Positions 36,765 to 48,437 of a stretch of 64,000 bases of DNA are shown here, in pieces. The stretch spans positions 682,001 to 746,000 of the forward strand of contig JAIWND010000004.1 of the NCBI GenBank assembly GCA_025330725.1, in the 5' to 3' direction. Below the pieces are notes generated by a model that saw only the letters and a list, made by a program, of their open reading frames with translations, had not been told where the DNA came from and searched no databases. The stretch's first letter is position 1; each line of letters begins with the position of its first letter. The translations under genes and the position numbers were made by a program. The DNA comes from Chlamydoabsidia padenii (Eukaryota > Mucoromycota > Mucoromycetes > Mucorales > Cunninghamellaceae).

Positions 36765-37583
36765 ATGACTGGTCAATCTGTTAAACTTATTGCTCGAAGA
36801 GATCAATACAATGATCAACAACAACAAGGCCAACAGTACCAGCAGCAACAGGGCCAACAAGGCCAACAACAACAAGGCCAACAAGGCCAACAAGGCCAAC
36901 AAGGCCAACAGCAACAAAACAATAACCAACAGAATCAACAACAGGGTCAGCAAAACCAACAACAGGGTCAGCAAAACCAGCAACAGGGTCAGCAAAACCA
37001 ACAGCAGGGTCAACAGAATCAACAACAGGGTCAGCAAAACCAACAGCAGGGTCAACAGAACCAGCAACAAAATCAGCAACAACAAGGCCAACAGCAACAG
37101 AACAATAACCAACAACAACAAAACAATAATCAACAAAACAATAATAACAACCAACAGAACAATAACCAGCAGAACAATAATAACCAGCAACAACAAAACA
37201 ACAACAACCAACAAAACAACAATCAACAGCAACAAGGCAATGGTCAGCAGCAATCATCATCTACCAATGGACAATATGGTGCCAACAATTCAAATACACA
37301 AGGTTATGGTAGCACGTCAACACAACAAAACGGACATACCATGACCCGATTACCATCTTCCTTTGTGCATAGCGATGAAGGGGGTGCCACTCCTGTTCCA
37401 TTTATAGTAATAGGCATTGTAGCCGGCCTAGCTTTAATCTGTGCTGTTGGTTTGGTGTGGTTCTGTCGTCGACGAAAACAAAGGAAGGCTGAATCGATGG
37501 CCAATGCATTCCAAGAGTTTGCCGAAAAGGATCCAGATAGTGCCAAGAAGTCAACTGCTGTTAAATCGGATACTGTTGTATAA
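36765..37583 (+). CDS. Q/N-rich single-pass membrane protein
   Basis: Family not recognised. 272 residues, intronless. N-terminus MTGQSVKLIARRDQYND has no signal peptide. Residues ~20-165 are almost only Gln, Asn and Gly, with ~7 tandem copies of the heptad NQQQGQQ (21-bp unit, ~36940-37070), flanked by GQQ and QNNNQQ blocks. A Ser/Gly/Thr linker follows, then one hydrophobic helix FIVIGIVAGLALICAVGLVWF, a basic stop-transfer CRRRKQRK, and a ~40-residue tail ending TAVKSDTVV. By the positive-inside rule the repeat region would be outside, although no signal peptide supports its export other than the helix itself. Resembles cell-wall stress-sensor layouts (Wsc/Mid2-like: low-complexity ectodomain, TM, short tail) without their Cys or Ser/Thr-rich domains. 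The low-complexity domain is prion-like in composition. Confidence 0.75.
   Translation: MTGQSVKLIARRDQYNDQQQQGQQYQQQQGQQGQQQQGQQGQQGQQGQQQQNNNQQNQQQGQQNQQQGQQNQQQGQQNQQQGQQNQQQGQQNQQQGQQNQQQNQQQQGQQQQNNNQQQQNNNQQNNNNNQQNNNQQNNNNQQQQNNNNQQNNNQQQQGNGQQQSSSTNGQYGANNSNTQGYGSTSTQQNGHTMTRLPSSFVHSDEGGATPVPFIVIGIVAGLALICAVGLVWFCRRRKQRKAESMANAFQEFAEKDPDSAKKSTAVKSDTVV
36940..37070 (+). repeat. 21-bp minisatellite inside the Q/N-rich gene
   Basis: Roughly six to seven tandem units of caacaacagggtcagcaaaac with third-base variation, coding for NQQQGQQ. Being a multiple of three, length changes keep the frame. Confidence 0.8.
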
Positions 37584-37738
37584 TAGTTTCCCCCCTCCCT
37601 CCATCTATTGGCTGTCTTTTTCCCTTCACCTCTCTTTACACATACACTGATTATAATATCCTTTTACCAATATCCATCAACACTTTAGCGTTTACCTGAT
37701 ACTTCTTTTTTTCTTCTTCTTTATTTAAATATCCATTT

Positions 37739-37744
37739 AATAAA
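37739..37744. terminator. polyadenylation signal in a convergent 3' region
   Basis: AATAAATAAA between the Q/N-rich gene stop (37583) and the CotH gene stop (37776). Fits the plus-strand gene. Confidence 0.4.
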
Positions 37745-37775
37745 TAAACCAATAACAATTCTATATATGCTATAA

Positions 37776-39863
37776 CTATAAGCAAGCCAGAGTCACCAGG
37801 AGAGTACCAATAGATAAAATGCCGGTGATACCAAGTTTACCCCCACCATTGGAATTTGGTGAAGCGGATTTCCGAGTGCCTTCTTTGTCTTGATCCCATT
37901 GTCGCCCACCAGAATAAGGTCCCAAAGGAGGCAGATCATCCACATCCGTGAATAGTAGTTGTTGTTGTGTCGCCAAAGACCGCAATCGGATCCATTCCGC
38001 CACACCCAAATTCGCACCATCCGTAGCATTAATATTGTGTTCATAATTCCAAAGGGTCCAAGTCGTTTGTATGCCAGGAGAGGTACGGTTCAGTCCCAGA
38101 TCAAAAGCAACATCGTCTCGAAGCATCAGTCGCCATGCCTCTAGTCTTGGTTCCAACACGCTGCTCTTGAAGAGTCGTTTGATGATCGTCTTGAGCATGG
38201 TTTCGAATTCGGAAGCCCAGTAAGGTGATTTCAACAAGGCGTCTACCAGAGGTCGTTGTGATCCAGGTCGAGTGAAGTTTTGCCAGGTTGTGTTGACAAA
38301 ATGTGGTGGTGCGCCGGTTCCAAAGGTTTCATCAAAGTCGTAACTAATCAATGTCCACTGGTTTCTTGTAGGATCTTGATTTAAATAGTAGTTACTTGCT
38401 TGGTACCTACAAGGAAAGAGAGTCATTACATTATCCAAAAAAGAGTATATAAATGTTCGATATACTTACCAAACACCGTCCCAACTGCCAGACAAGAAGG
38501 AATAGCACAAGTGAATTAGTGTATGCTTTTCATCCAATAATGACGACAGTGATCCTTTATTTTGGGCATTAGTTGCTTGTTCTGGCTTGATGGTACTGAG
38601 TTGGCGTATAAAGTCCACCAAAGGTTGTTTTTCATTTCCCTTGACCAGTTCGTAATCGCGACCCTTGTCTTCAAATTCATAGATGGTATCATCATAAAGA
38701 GTCATGTTGTCGCCCAAATAAACCAAGTTGCCTTCCTGTTCAGGAGTCATTGCATTGCCTTTATAGGTGGGCCCAGTCTTGGTGGTATAGTCTCCAGCAT
38801 GAAGTAGGTTGTTGATTGTGGAAGTAGTGGCATCGTCAATCATAAGATAGAGGCCATGAGGTACATTGTTCAGGTATAAACGGACATAGCTTCCTATACA
38901 ATCATTTCAAACAAAGAGTCAGTCATAAGATAACAAGCCCTACTTTCTTCTTCTTCTTCTTCTTCAACTAACCAGACAGGGTTGCTGCACCAGAAGCACC
39001 AAGAAGATCCATCATCAGTTTTTCACGCCTAGAATTACAATAACAAAAAAAGACGTTAGTTCATGTTGTCTTTTATTTATTTATTTCATGTATCAAACTT
39101 ACATGAAGGTGATGTCGGTTTCATGAGCACGGAGTTTTACAGAAGTACGACCAAACAAGACTTGTTTATCGCCACCTTTAGGATTGAATTGGTTAAAGTT
39201 GATCTTGAAGGATTGTTTAGCGAATTCCTTTGTTGATTTCCCACTGGTCTTGAGTCCTGCCATTGTAAACTTGAGTGCAAAACCATGAGAGATATAAGAG
39301 ATGGCGTCACAGCGAGCAGAGTCATGTTTTCCTTTAGGATCAGCCAAGATAGTATCGATAGCAGTAGTATTGCAAGTCAACAACAAAGTAGCGATTTCAT
39401 TAGATTGATTAAAAGGACTAAAGAGAGCTGGAAAAAGAAGGAAAAAGAAATCAGACATCTCTACTGAAATTCAAAAATTTAAATGCCGCTTACGTGGGTA
39501 GATCGGATGGTAGACTTGAGGAAGGGCAGGGACATCATAGAGAGTTTGAGAGCGATTGAAAAACTCATTACCAGTGGTTGTTACTCCTTGAGAAAGCTTG
39601 CGTTGATAATGTTCGATAATGTCACCTTGATGATCATCGGAGACAAGGCCATATTGATAAGAGTCAGCAAAAGGGGCCGTACCTTGGAATAAATGCGCAT
39701 GATCGGCCGAAGGTGACAGTGGGTGCCATTGGCCATTGACATTAACATTCACTTTTTGGGATGGATTTGGAAAGGCAACAACCGCATACTGTACATTCTC
39801 CACAGCAGAGACAATGGTAGCACAAACTACCAACAGAGATAACGGGAGAAGCATCAGAGGCAT
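37776..39863 (-). CDS. CotH-domain surface protein, GPI-anchor type
   Basis: CotH proteins are atypical protein kinases first known from bacterial spore coats and expanded in Mucorales as cell-surface proteins. Start 39863. Signal peptide MLLPLSLLVVCATIVSA. A short N-terminal domain (ENVQYAVVAFPNPSQKV) follows. The CotH domain spans several exons: LLLTCNTTAIDTILADPKG, FALKFTMAGLKTSGKSTKEF, REKLMMDLLGASGAATLSG, SYVRLYLNNVPHGLYLMIDD, NWTLISYDFDETFG. The C-terminus is Gly/Ser-rich then hydrophobic (GITGILSIGTLLVTLACL), as expected for a GPI signal. N-glycosylation sequons are frequent. Several family members act as host-cell ligands in mucormycosis, but I could not identify the peptide motif reported for those. 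An element copy lies 211-225 bp upstream. Confidence 0.88.
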
Positions 39864-40073
39864 TGATTTGTCAAAAGTATTAGTGTGGAAAAGGGTGCCC
39901 TCTTTTTATAGATTTTACGAGTTCTTTGTTACGGATTTTTCTGGAAATCTAAGAAGTGATGGCTATAGCATGATAATACCCCTCATTGTCTCATTTCATA
40001 TCTATTTACAGCCTTTACATGTAACTGAGCAAGCAAAAAAAAAACTATCAGCCAATCAAAGTAGTTCGTTGTA

Positions 40074-40088
40074 GCGGGATTTTAATTT
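40074..40088 (-). promoter_or_regulatory. recurrent element, CotH promoter
   Basis: gcgggattttaattt on the plus strand, 211-225 bp upstream of the CotH ATG. Confidence 0.45.
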
Positions 40089-40290
40089 TGGACCGAAGGT
40101 TGTTCACTTCCATTGTTTCTTGATGTTCTGTCATGACAAGAATACTTTTCTATTTGTTCTTTTTATAAATACCCAAGTTTGATATGTATAGTGTATTCTA
40201 TGCAAGCTGTCTTGCTTCCAAACAACCAAACAAATAGATGTTCATCGTCCTTGTACTGAAACTAAATTTGAAAGGGCGGAGGTCATTTGA

Positions 40291-40305
40291 TTTGAAATGC
40301 CGCTT
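40291..40305 (+). promoter_or_regulatory. recurrent element, Zn2Cys6 gene promoter
   Basis: tttgaaatgccgctt, 154-168 bp upstream of the ATG at 40459. Confidence 0.45.
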
Positions 40306-40458
40306 AAATGGCTTCCCATTTTAATTCGCCATTCACCCGAATTTATAATTCACTCCTTCCCTTTCTTCTATTCAACCTTTTTTAAATCCACCAACTCCAT
40401 TTTCTCTCTCACTCTCTCTCTCACTCTTCCCCTCCTCTTTTACTGTTACATCAAATTT

Positions 40459-43411
40459 ATGCAGCAACGTCAATCAAGTTGTCTCAACTGTCGAACAAGG
40501 AAAATCAAATGCGATAGGAAGGATCCTTGCACCCGCTGCGTCAAGAACAAAAATAGCTCTTGTATTTACCCACGCCAAGGAACATTGGGTCGTCCTCCAA
40601 AGAATGCTGTCTTTCATGGAAAAGTCAAAACCAACGATGCAAGGAAAATGGTGATTAGGGAATTCATCTTTGAAAACGTCCACGACCTTAGTCTCACTAC
40701 TCGGCATGACAAGAACAACAATAACAATAAAACCAAGTCCATTATTGCCTCTGGCTTCTTTATCGACTCTGAATGGTGGATATTATCGAAAAAAGCAGTA
40801 CAAGAACACAGTTATCTCAACACTTACTTTCAAACCATTTATTGGTTTTATGTTAAACGGGGACTTGCTATTCGTGAACGGTTTGATACTGTTACTTATC
40901 CACTACCAGAAAAACCTCGACTCAAATTCAACAATTTGCAATTACTGTATACTTGGTGGATATCAATGTCGGTGAATCTATTGATCAAGCGGGCTAGTAA
41001 ATTACAGTTGGAAACTTACTCTGTGCCTTCTTTGACACTGTATATGTTTCAAATGAATGACAATTACAGCCACATGCCTCAATATGGATCATCAACAACA
41101 GCAACAGCCTATCCAACAAACACAATACCACCAATATCTAATACAACCTCTTCTTCATCAATACCATCATTATCACCAAAGCATCAACATTCTACTCAAT
41201 CCAATCCACTACGATCATTACCACCAGAACAAGCCATCAATTTAATCAACGACTTCTTCCTTGTACATCCACATGCTATTCTTATCAACAAGGCCAAGTT
41301 GATAAATGATTATTGGGCCGACACTGCTAATCCACTACTATTATCTGTCATTTATGGTACCACACAATGCTTCTCTCAAATCTTACATGGAGCCCCTGTG
41401 CTCTTATGGGAATCTGGTACTGAAACAAATCGAAATCCATTCTTGAATTATGCTCACTCATTGTTGGAAATTCTACCTACGACTCCTTCTGTCACCACTT
41501 ATCAAGCAACAGGTAAAAATACATTTGTCATACATGCAAAAAAAAAAAAAAAAAAAAAAAAAGAAGAAACTAATCTCATTCACTGAATTTCAATTAGTCA
41601 TCTTGGCCTTGTTTGAAATCATATGGGGCTATTCAAAGGTGGGGATGAGTTTACTGGCTACATCTTATCTGATGGGGACTCAACTCGGTTTATGGGACAA
41701 GACATTCAAGGCGACTGATCCTATTGAAAAAGAACTGGTGAATATGACATTTTGGTCGGTGTTTAGAACAACTACTCATGGTTGTATCGAAAGTAAGTAA
41801 CTATCATCATCTATTATCTTTCCCCTTATCTAACCTTGCTTTCCTTTTTTTGGTACATCTGTATCTGTAGTGGGCAGTAGCATTGTGGATACTCTGGTTT
41901 GTCATCAATTGCCTTTCCCTCCTATGAACATCCACGAATCAGAATCTTATCAATACGACTTACTTCACAACAACATTAACGACAAACAACGACATGCTTA
42001 TCTTATCGAATCCTTCTACTCGGGTTCCGTTGTGACTCATTTTAGTGGTATCCTTTATGCATGTCTTCCAAAGCCCTATATTAATGTATACGGTATCAAG
42101 ACGCACGACTCCACTTTTGAAGGCTCTGAACCCCTGACAATGTTACGTAATATCGACAATGTGGAAACAAGGGTTCATACTGTCCTCGACGATTTTGCAC
42201 GATTCATTCAACAACATCGACATCAATGGTCAACTATACAAACCTACACCATTGAAACAAGCTATCGACTTTATCGGATTCATTTTCGATTCCTGCAACC
42301 TATTTACACTTGCGGACAACGAAAATACCAAGAGGATCTGATACCGGCAGCACCTACGTTTGATTCAGCAACCGATCATCACCAACAGCAGCAGCAGGAA
42401 CAACAAAAGGATAATATGGGTGATCATTCTGGATTCATGTTGGATCTCACTGACCCAGGTATTGCTACTAGACTGAAACAATCTCGGGATGATCTTATTG
42501 CTCTGGCGGATGACTTGGAAACGATTATCAAGATGAGCAACAACGACAACAACAACAACAACAACAGTGATGGTAGTACCGCCTTCAAGTCAATGGACCG
42601 GACATCTTTATTACCTCATGGTCTTCAGGTGGCGGCATTTGAAACCTGTGCTCACTTGCTTATGCTTAATTATCAACTCGATCCTTGCCAACACATCTTT
42701 GACACCATGGTGAAATTGCAGGATTTGGAAAAACTTCAAGATATCATTTTACCTTCTCCTCAATCGATGAAGAATGTCCGGCAACAGTTGAAAACGTTTA
42801 TAAAACTCCACCAACAGGTATCAACATTGAAACCACAACACTTGTCATCATCACTAGACCAACAACAACAACAGCAACAACAACAAGATGATGATGATTT
42901 GCTTCATGCCAATTCGAATATGTTATTCTCTTTACAACCAGTGGAACTCTTAAAACAACTGAATCCTTCTATATCAACACCATTACCTTCATCTTCACCA
43001 CATTCATCCATCTCTTATTATGAAGCACCATTAGCATCCTCACCTATTGCATCAACTCTATCATCATCATCATCATCATCAATAGCATCCACATCACATG
43101 TTGCCCATCCACCTGATAGTTACACCACTCATTATGCAGATATCATGTCAATGATTGATTCATCACCATCACTACAGACGACCATACAACAACAAAAGAT
43201 TATTCACCCACTACCACTGCCACCGCCACCACCACTTCAATCACATGGACATGATGAAAATCAATGGTATCGACCTACAAATGAAGGACAACAAGTTTGG
43301 GATGATGCTTCACTGATTGATTGGGATTCGATGGTGGTACAGGAAGTACCTTATGAATTACTCTCTTTTTTAAACCAAACTCAATCTCTACAAGGACAAA
43401 TGCCATTTTAA
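40459..43411 (+). CDS. Zn2Cys6 fungal transcription factor
   Basis: The start was set at 40459 (MQQRQSSCLNCRTRK), because the upstream in-frame sequence looks like a leader. The binuclear zinc cluster has all six cysteines (CLNCRTRKIKCDRKDPCTRC, then C after seven residues), followed by a GRPPKN AT-hook-like patch. Three exons: 40459 to ~41511, 41598 to ~41793, and 41871 to the stop at 43411. The middle homology region fits the fungal_trans domain (INLINDFFLVHPHAILINKA, VILALFEIIWGYSKVGMSLL, GSSIVDTLVCHQLPFPP). The last ~300 residues are Gln/Ser/Pro-rich. Intron 1 holds a ~25-base A run (41538-41562). Target pathway unknown; divergent from the CotH gene. Confidence 0.88.
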
Positions 43412-43814
43412 AAAAAGGAAAAATGATGCTGGAGCAGGATATCTAGTTGTATGTAGTATTTAATTATTATCATTGTTATCATTCGAGGCAAAGGTGATCT
43501 CACCCGCTTCTTTTTTTACCTTCCCCCAAACCTATCAATTTAGAATAGAATACATATTGACATCTTATATTTAATAAAGTTGACCTTTGTTTAAACCCAA
43601 GTTGTGTTGTGTGTCTGCCCCAAAATATAACGTAGTATTTAGAATCCCGACACGGAATCTCAATGAGAATCAAGTCGGGAACATCGCGTAATGATGACCA
43701 AAGATAAGAATATCATAAAAAAAAAAACCGTTTTTATTTATTTATAACAAGAAGTGTATTAATTAATACTAAACTAAACAAGTTGGATGAAGAGGGGGAT
43801 TATACTATTACTAT
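43412..43814. other. convergent intergenic region
   Basis: 3' flanks of the Zn2Cys6 and transaldolase genes. One element copy (43638-43653, tttagaatcccgacac). No gene. Confidence 0.45.
43573..43578 (+). terminator. polyadenylation signal of the Zn2Cys6 gene
   Basis: AATAAA 162 bp after the stop; consensus match only. Confidence 0.45.
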
Positions 43815-44965
43815 TTACAATGCGAGCTTTTCCTTCAACATGGCTTCCAACTTGAGACCATCCTTGGCGAAGTTTCGGATACCTATTTGAGAATAAACGT
43901 AATCAAGTTAATAAACCCTGTATACTATCAACCCATAATTCCTTTCTTACCTTCAGATAACTTTTCAGTAGCCATAGCATCTTCGTTCATTTCCCAACGG
44001 AAGGCCTTTTCATTGTTGAAGAAGGAGACCTTATCCAAAGGAGTGACCTTTTCAGGAGATAATTGACGTTCCAAAGTCTTGGTATCCTTTTGAAGTTCAG
44101 CCAAGAGAGCAGGAGAGATAGTCAAGTAATCACAACCGGCCAATTGTTCGATTTCACCAGTGTTACGGAAGGAGGCACCCATGACGATAGTCTTGTAACC
44201 GTATTGCTTGTAGTAGTTGTAAATTTTGGAGACAGAGACGACACCAGGGTCAGAGCTGGCGGTATAAGTTTCACCAGTTGCCTTCTTGTACCAATCCAAA
44301 ATACGACCAACAAAGGGAGAGATCAAAGTGACACCGGCTTCGGCACAAGCAACAGCTTGAGGGAAACCAAACAACAAGGTCAAGTTACAGTGAATACCAT
44401 GTTCCTTTTCCAACACCGAGGCAGCTTGAATACCTTCCCAAGTCGAGGCAATCTTGATCAACACACGTTCCTTGTCGATTCCTTCGGCTTTGTAGAGAGC
44501 GATCAGAGACAAGGCCTTGGCGATGGTGGCTTCCTTGTTGAATGACAGACGGGCATCAACTTCGGTGGAGACACGACCAGGGACAATCTTGAGAATTTCT
44601 TTACCAAAGTTCACCAATAACTTGTCGTTAGCAGCGTCCAATTGAGCTTCAGCAGAACCACCCTTGTTTTTGGCATAGGCAATGGCTTCATCAATCAAAG
44701 CAGCATATTGAGGTTTTTGGGAAGCGGCCAAGATTAAAGAAGGGTTCGTGGTAGCATCTTGAGGTTTGTATTGAGCAATGGCTACAGGAAAGAAGAGAGC
44801 ATTAGTAATTGCTGACTACACTTCTCCCCTTCCCCCTTTATTATCGCGTTCCTTTCTTCACACACACACACACACACGTTTGCATAATGAGTTATACTTA
44901 CTTTCAAAGTCACCAGAGTCAGCAACAATGGTAGTGAATTGCTTGATTTGATCGAGGACAGACAT
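43815..44965 (-). CDS. TAL1: transaldolase
   Basis: Non-oxidative pentose phosphate pathway; transfers a dihydroxyacetone unit from sedoheptulose-7-phosphate to glyceraldehyde-3-phosphate, in the cytosol. Three exons: [21 protein letters not shown], then the long exon from [20 protein letters not shown] to [12 protein letters not shown], then [21 protein letters not shown]. The Schiff-base lysine sits in [30 protein letters not shown] and [12 protein letters not shown] are intact. Length (~325) fits the family. Strongly biased codon use, as in highly expressed genes. A weak element pair at 45065-45087 lies 100-125 bp upstream. A CA repeat (~44862) sits in intron 1. Confidence 0.97.
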
Positions 44966-45523
44966 GATGTACGGTATAAAGTGAATTTGTGTTGTGGAAA
45001 TAAAAAGAAAAAAGAGAGAGTAAAAGAAAAAAAAAATCGGTACCCAACATTTTTATAATTTTCAAGGGATTCGAGTTTTTCCCGACATTTACATCATACA
45101 TTACAAAGACGTTTTTGATTGGCTGAAAAGATCCATAAAGTCCGATCATCGTTTTACATCTTGATGCTGTGCGTGCGTCTGTTTGTGTTTTTTGCATTTA
45201 CTATCGATGGCACTAGTCGATCAAGTAAAAAAAAAAAAAAAAGTAACTTTCTTCGGGTGAGTGATATGACGTAAAAAGGGGATCGATCCCCCCCTCTTCT
45301 GCACATATGAAGAAATACTTCTTTGTCCTTGTGTGATAAAGACCTCTTTGCCAATCGTTTTAAAACCGGCAAAGCACTTTAAGCCGATGCTTGGTTTGGC
45401 GGGATTTGAAAATCCCAGATTGTCAAAATATACGACCTTCTGGATTTTTTTTTGACCTACCGCCTCTTTCTTTCTCCCCTTTTCTTTTTTTTTTTTTTTC
45501 TTTTTCTTTTATTTTAATATACC
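44966..45523. other. divergent promoter region, TAL1 and thioesterase
   Basis: Element-like sequence at 45065-45087 (TAL1 side) and a strong dyad copy at 45398-45418 (thioesterase side). A T-rich tract (45484-45510) precedes the thioesterase ATG. Confidence 0.55.
45398..45418 (+). promoter_or_regulatory. recurrent element with dyad symmetry, thioesterase promoter
   Basis: ggcgggatttgaaaatcccag: arms GGGATTT and AAATCCC around GA. 106-126 bp upstream of the ATG. Confidence 0.6.
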
Positions 45524-47159
45524 ATGCCTACTTCCTGCTTCCCTGCTGCCAAGTCATTTGAAGACCAAAGCCATGGTCTTATTGTCTTGAATGAAACTGA
45601 TGATAGAAGCTTCTCGGAAAAGATGATCAACTCCATTGATGTACAAGAAATCGATACCAATCTTTACATGTCCCGTGAACTATGGAGACCTGACTTATCT
45701 CGTGGTGTATATGGTGGTATAGTAAGTATCCCAAAGAAAAAAGAAATTATCACTCTGTTTAACTTGCTCTCTCCATTACTGTTTATATTAGATTGTTGCT
45801 CAAGCCCTACGAGCCGCCTGGTATACTGTACCTGAAAACTTTTATGTCCATGTAAGTGCTTTTTATATGACTAAGACCAAATACCCAATTTGGCACAATT
45901 TAGATTCATCTCTTTTGACCTTTTTGATAACGTATATACATAGTCTCTCCATAGTTATTTTATCTTTGCTGGTGATGTCGAAGTGCCTGTGTACTATACA
46001 GGTAAGTGGCAATGGATAGTGGAACACGGATGATGTGGGTACTAATGATTTTCTTCTTCTTTATGACAATCTATAGTCCAACGTTTACGAGAAGGCCGGT
46101 CATTCTCAACAAGAAGCGTTACAGCAACTCAACGGGGGAAGGCTATCTTTGTATGCACTCTTAGTTTTACTACTATGAGTGATGCTGTCAATGCAGAACA
46201 TTTTGTAAGTTATAAAAGGTGGTTGGTAATGTGGGGTATAATGCGGACATTGAAATTGGCTTGACAGATTAACTAGATTTTTTATTTTTTATTTTGAATT
46301 AGACAGCCATGCCGGATGTTTTGGAACCTGAAGCCATTTTATCGTAAGTAGGGTAAAAAATCTATTCAACATTATACGGACTAACATATGTATATATATA
46401 TATATATATAGGGACGAGGAACGTATACAACTCTATATGGATACCATGAAGGACATACCTGCGCAGGCACAAATACGTTTGGAAACCCAATTGAAAGAAG
46501 TGAGTGATAAATAAACCAAAAACATACCATTCACCTTTGATCTATTATAGGCGCAACCTGTTGTTTATAAGCAACTACTTTTGGATGCCGATAATGATAA
46601 CTTGTTTACTGGTTACATCACTCCTCACTCTACTCACCGACGATGGTTCAAGGCGCGTGAACCTGTCCCCTCTGATGATCCCAAAATTCATGCGGGTATT
46701 ATTGCCTATGCTTCCGATTCAGGTAAATAGTCTTTTCCCCCCTTACAACTAATACTTTTTAATTCCACTCACCACTATCTGTATCTTCCCTAGGTATTCT
46801 TGCCACAGCTGCTTATGCGAATGGACTTCGATTTGGTGGAGACAGGATTGGCATGATGGCTTCTTTGGATCACTCGATTTGGTTCCATCAACCTTGCCGG
46901 GCGGATGATTGGTAAGTTATGGATGGGGTAAGAGGTATATTATGCTGAATAACCCTAACACAAGACTTGTTGAAAAAGGCTTCTACATGATATGCATAGC
47001 CCTTGCTCATCTGATGGTCGTGGTACCGCCTTTGGTCGGATTTACAGTCGCGATGGCACTTTGGTGGCCACTACAGCACAAGAAGGCATTATCCGGTTAT
47101 CTAAAAAAGAACAAGAAAGGAGAATTGCTGCACAAAACAATAATACTAGCAAACTGTAG
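45524..47159 (+). CDS. peroxisomal acyl-CoA thioesterase (TesB/ACOT8 type)
   Basis: Hydrolyses acyl-CoA to free acid and CoA. Double hot-dog fold of the TesB family: SRELWRPDLSRGVYGGI then VAQALRAAWYTVPENFYVHS; YYTVQRLREGRSFSTRSVTATQ; and the second half with FKAREPVPSDDPKIHAGIIAYASDSG, ATAAYANGLRFGG, MMASLDHSIWFHQPCRADDW, MHSPCSSDGRGTAFGRIYS. The catalytic Asp, Ser/Thr and Gln regions look complete. The C-terminus is exactly NNTSKL, a canonical peroxisomal targeting signal type 1, so it acts in beta-oxidation in peroxisomes. Eight exons with short introns; a TA repeat (~46395-46411) precedes one acceptor. Confidence 0.93.
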
Positions 47160-47688
47160 TATAATCAACTTTTTTTTTTTTATATCTCCTCCACTCTAGA
47201 CCCCCCCCTTTACACTTAGATTTTATTCTTCTAATTATTAATTGTTTGTTATTGTTGTATTTAATAATAAAAACATTGTATACTATGATATATGGTCTTC
47301 ATTTGATGTTGGGGGTGGATGGTATATGATATGGAAATCAAAAAGGTGGGTATGTTTTGTCATTTCATAGTATTCATTCGCCGACTACCCAAATTTGGAA
47401 TAGAGCTTCATTTTTTATTTTTTAAAAGTCAATCGCATGCCATATCCTTTTTCTTCGTTTTTCTTCCACTCCTTTCATTCTTTCTTCCTCCTCCTCCTCT
47501 CATCCCTTTAACCATTGGCTCTTTTATTATTATTATTGTTATTATTCCTTCCTTATCTTATCTTTTGTTTTAACTACTGCTCATAATCTCTAGTATAGAA
47601 AGCTACGACATCTCTCCACTCTTTCTCTCATCGTATCTATTTTTTTTTTTTTTTTTTTTTTTTTTGTATTACTTCTCTATTTATACCA
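47160..47688. other. intergenic, thioesterase to SLA1
   Basis: Contains AATAAAAAC near 47266 (thioesterase 3' end) and pyrimidine-rich 5' leader for SLA1, with a 26-base T run at 47640-47665 ending 23 bp before the ATG. No clear element copy. Confidence 0.5.
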
Positions 47689-48396
47689 ATGAAATACACC
47701 ACCATCTGCAAAGCCTTATATGATTATGAACCTCAAACTGATGAAGAAGTCTCATTCAAGGAAGACGACATTCTTTACATTCTTGAAAACGACGATCCTG
47801 ATTGGTGGAAGGCTCAATTGAAAACTACCTCTTTGGACCAGGTGGGTCCTGTTGGTCTTGTCCCTTCTAACTACATTGACGAGGTACACCCCTTGAACAA
47901 TAATAATAATAATAATAAACAAAACTGTCACTAACACTTTCTGAACTACTATTTTTAGGCGGAACCCATTGGTACGGTGAAAGCCATCTTTGACTATCAA
48001 GCTCAGCAAGAAGAAGAACTAAGCTTCCATGAAGACGATATCTTGGTGCTGTATGAAAATGATGACCCTGATTGGTTTCTAGTCAAATCAAGAGAAGGTC
48101 ATATCGGTTTGGCCCCAAGTAACTATATTGAAACGGTAAGAATGATTAAGAACAAGGGTGTATCCATCATGAACAAAGAAAATAGGGTCGGATGGAGGGT
48201 AATTAATAGGAAAATATAAACTCGACTAAACGTCATTTTGTATTATAGATATCATCAGACCTTGGAGCAAAGACCAATCCAACTGAACAACCATCGCATG
48301 AACAAGAGCCTGCTGTCTCTGTCTTCTCTGCTATTACAGTAAGTATTTTGAAACCCGGGGGAAGGGGCCCGTTGAAAGCACAATGATCTTTACCAA

Positions 48397-48437
<41 letters not shown>

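Larger units (their letters stand above)
39864..40458. other. divergent promoter region, CotH and Zn2Cys6 genes
   Basis: Two element copies: 40074-40088 (gcgggattttaattt) toward the CotH gene and 40291-40305 (tttgaaatgccgctt) toward the Zn2Cys6 gene. A CT-rich tract (40400-40440) precedes the latter's ATG. Confidence 0.55.

Noticed and set aside
36732..37253. Long minus-strand open frames of Leu/Val/Ile opposite the Q/N-rich gene
   Set aside because: They are the antisense of CAA/CAG/AAC repeats; composition alone explains them, and no start context or domain supports them.
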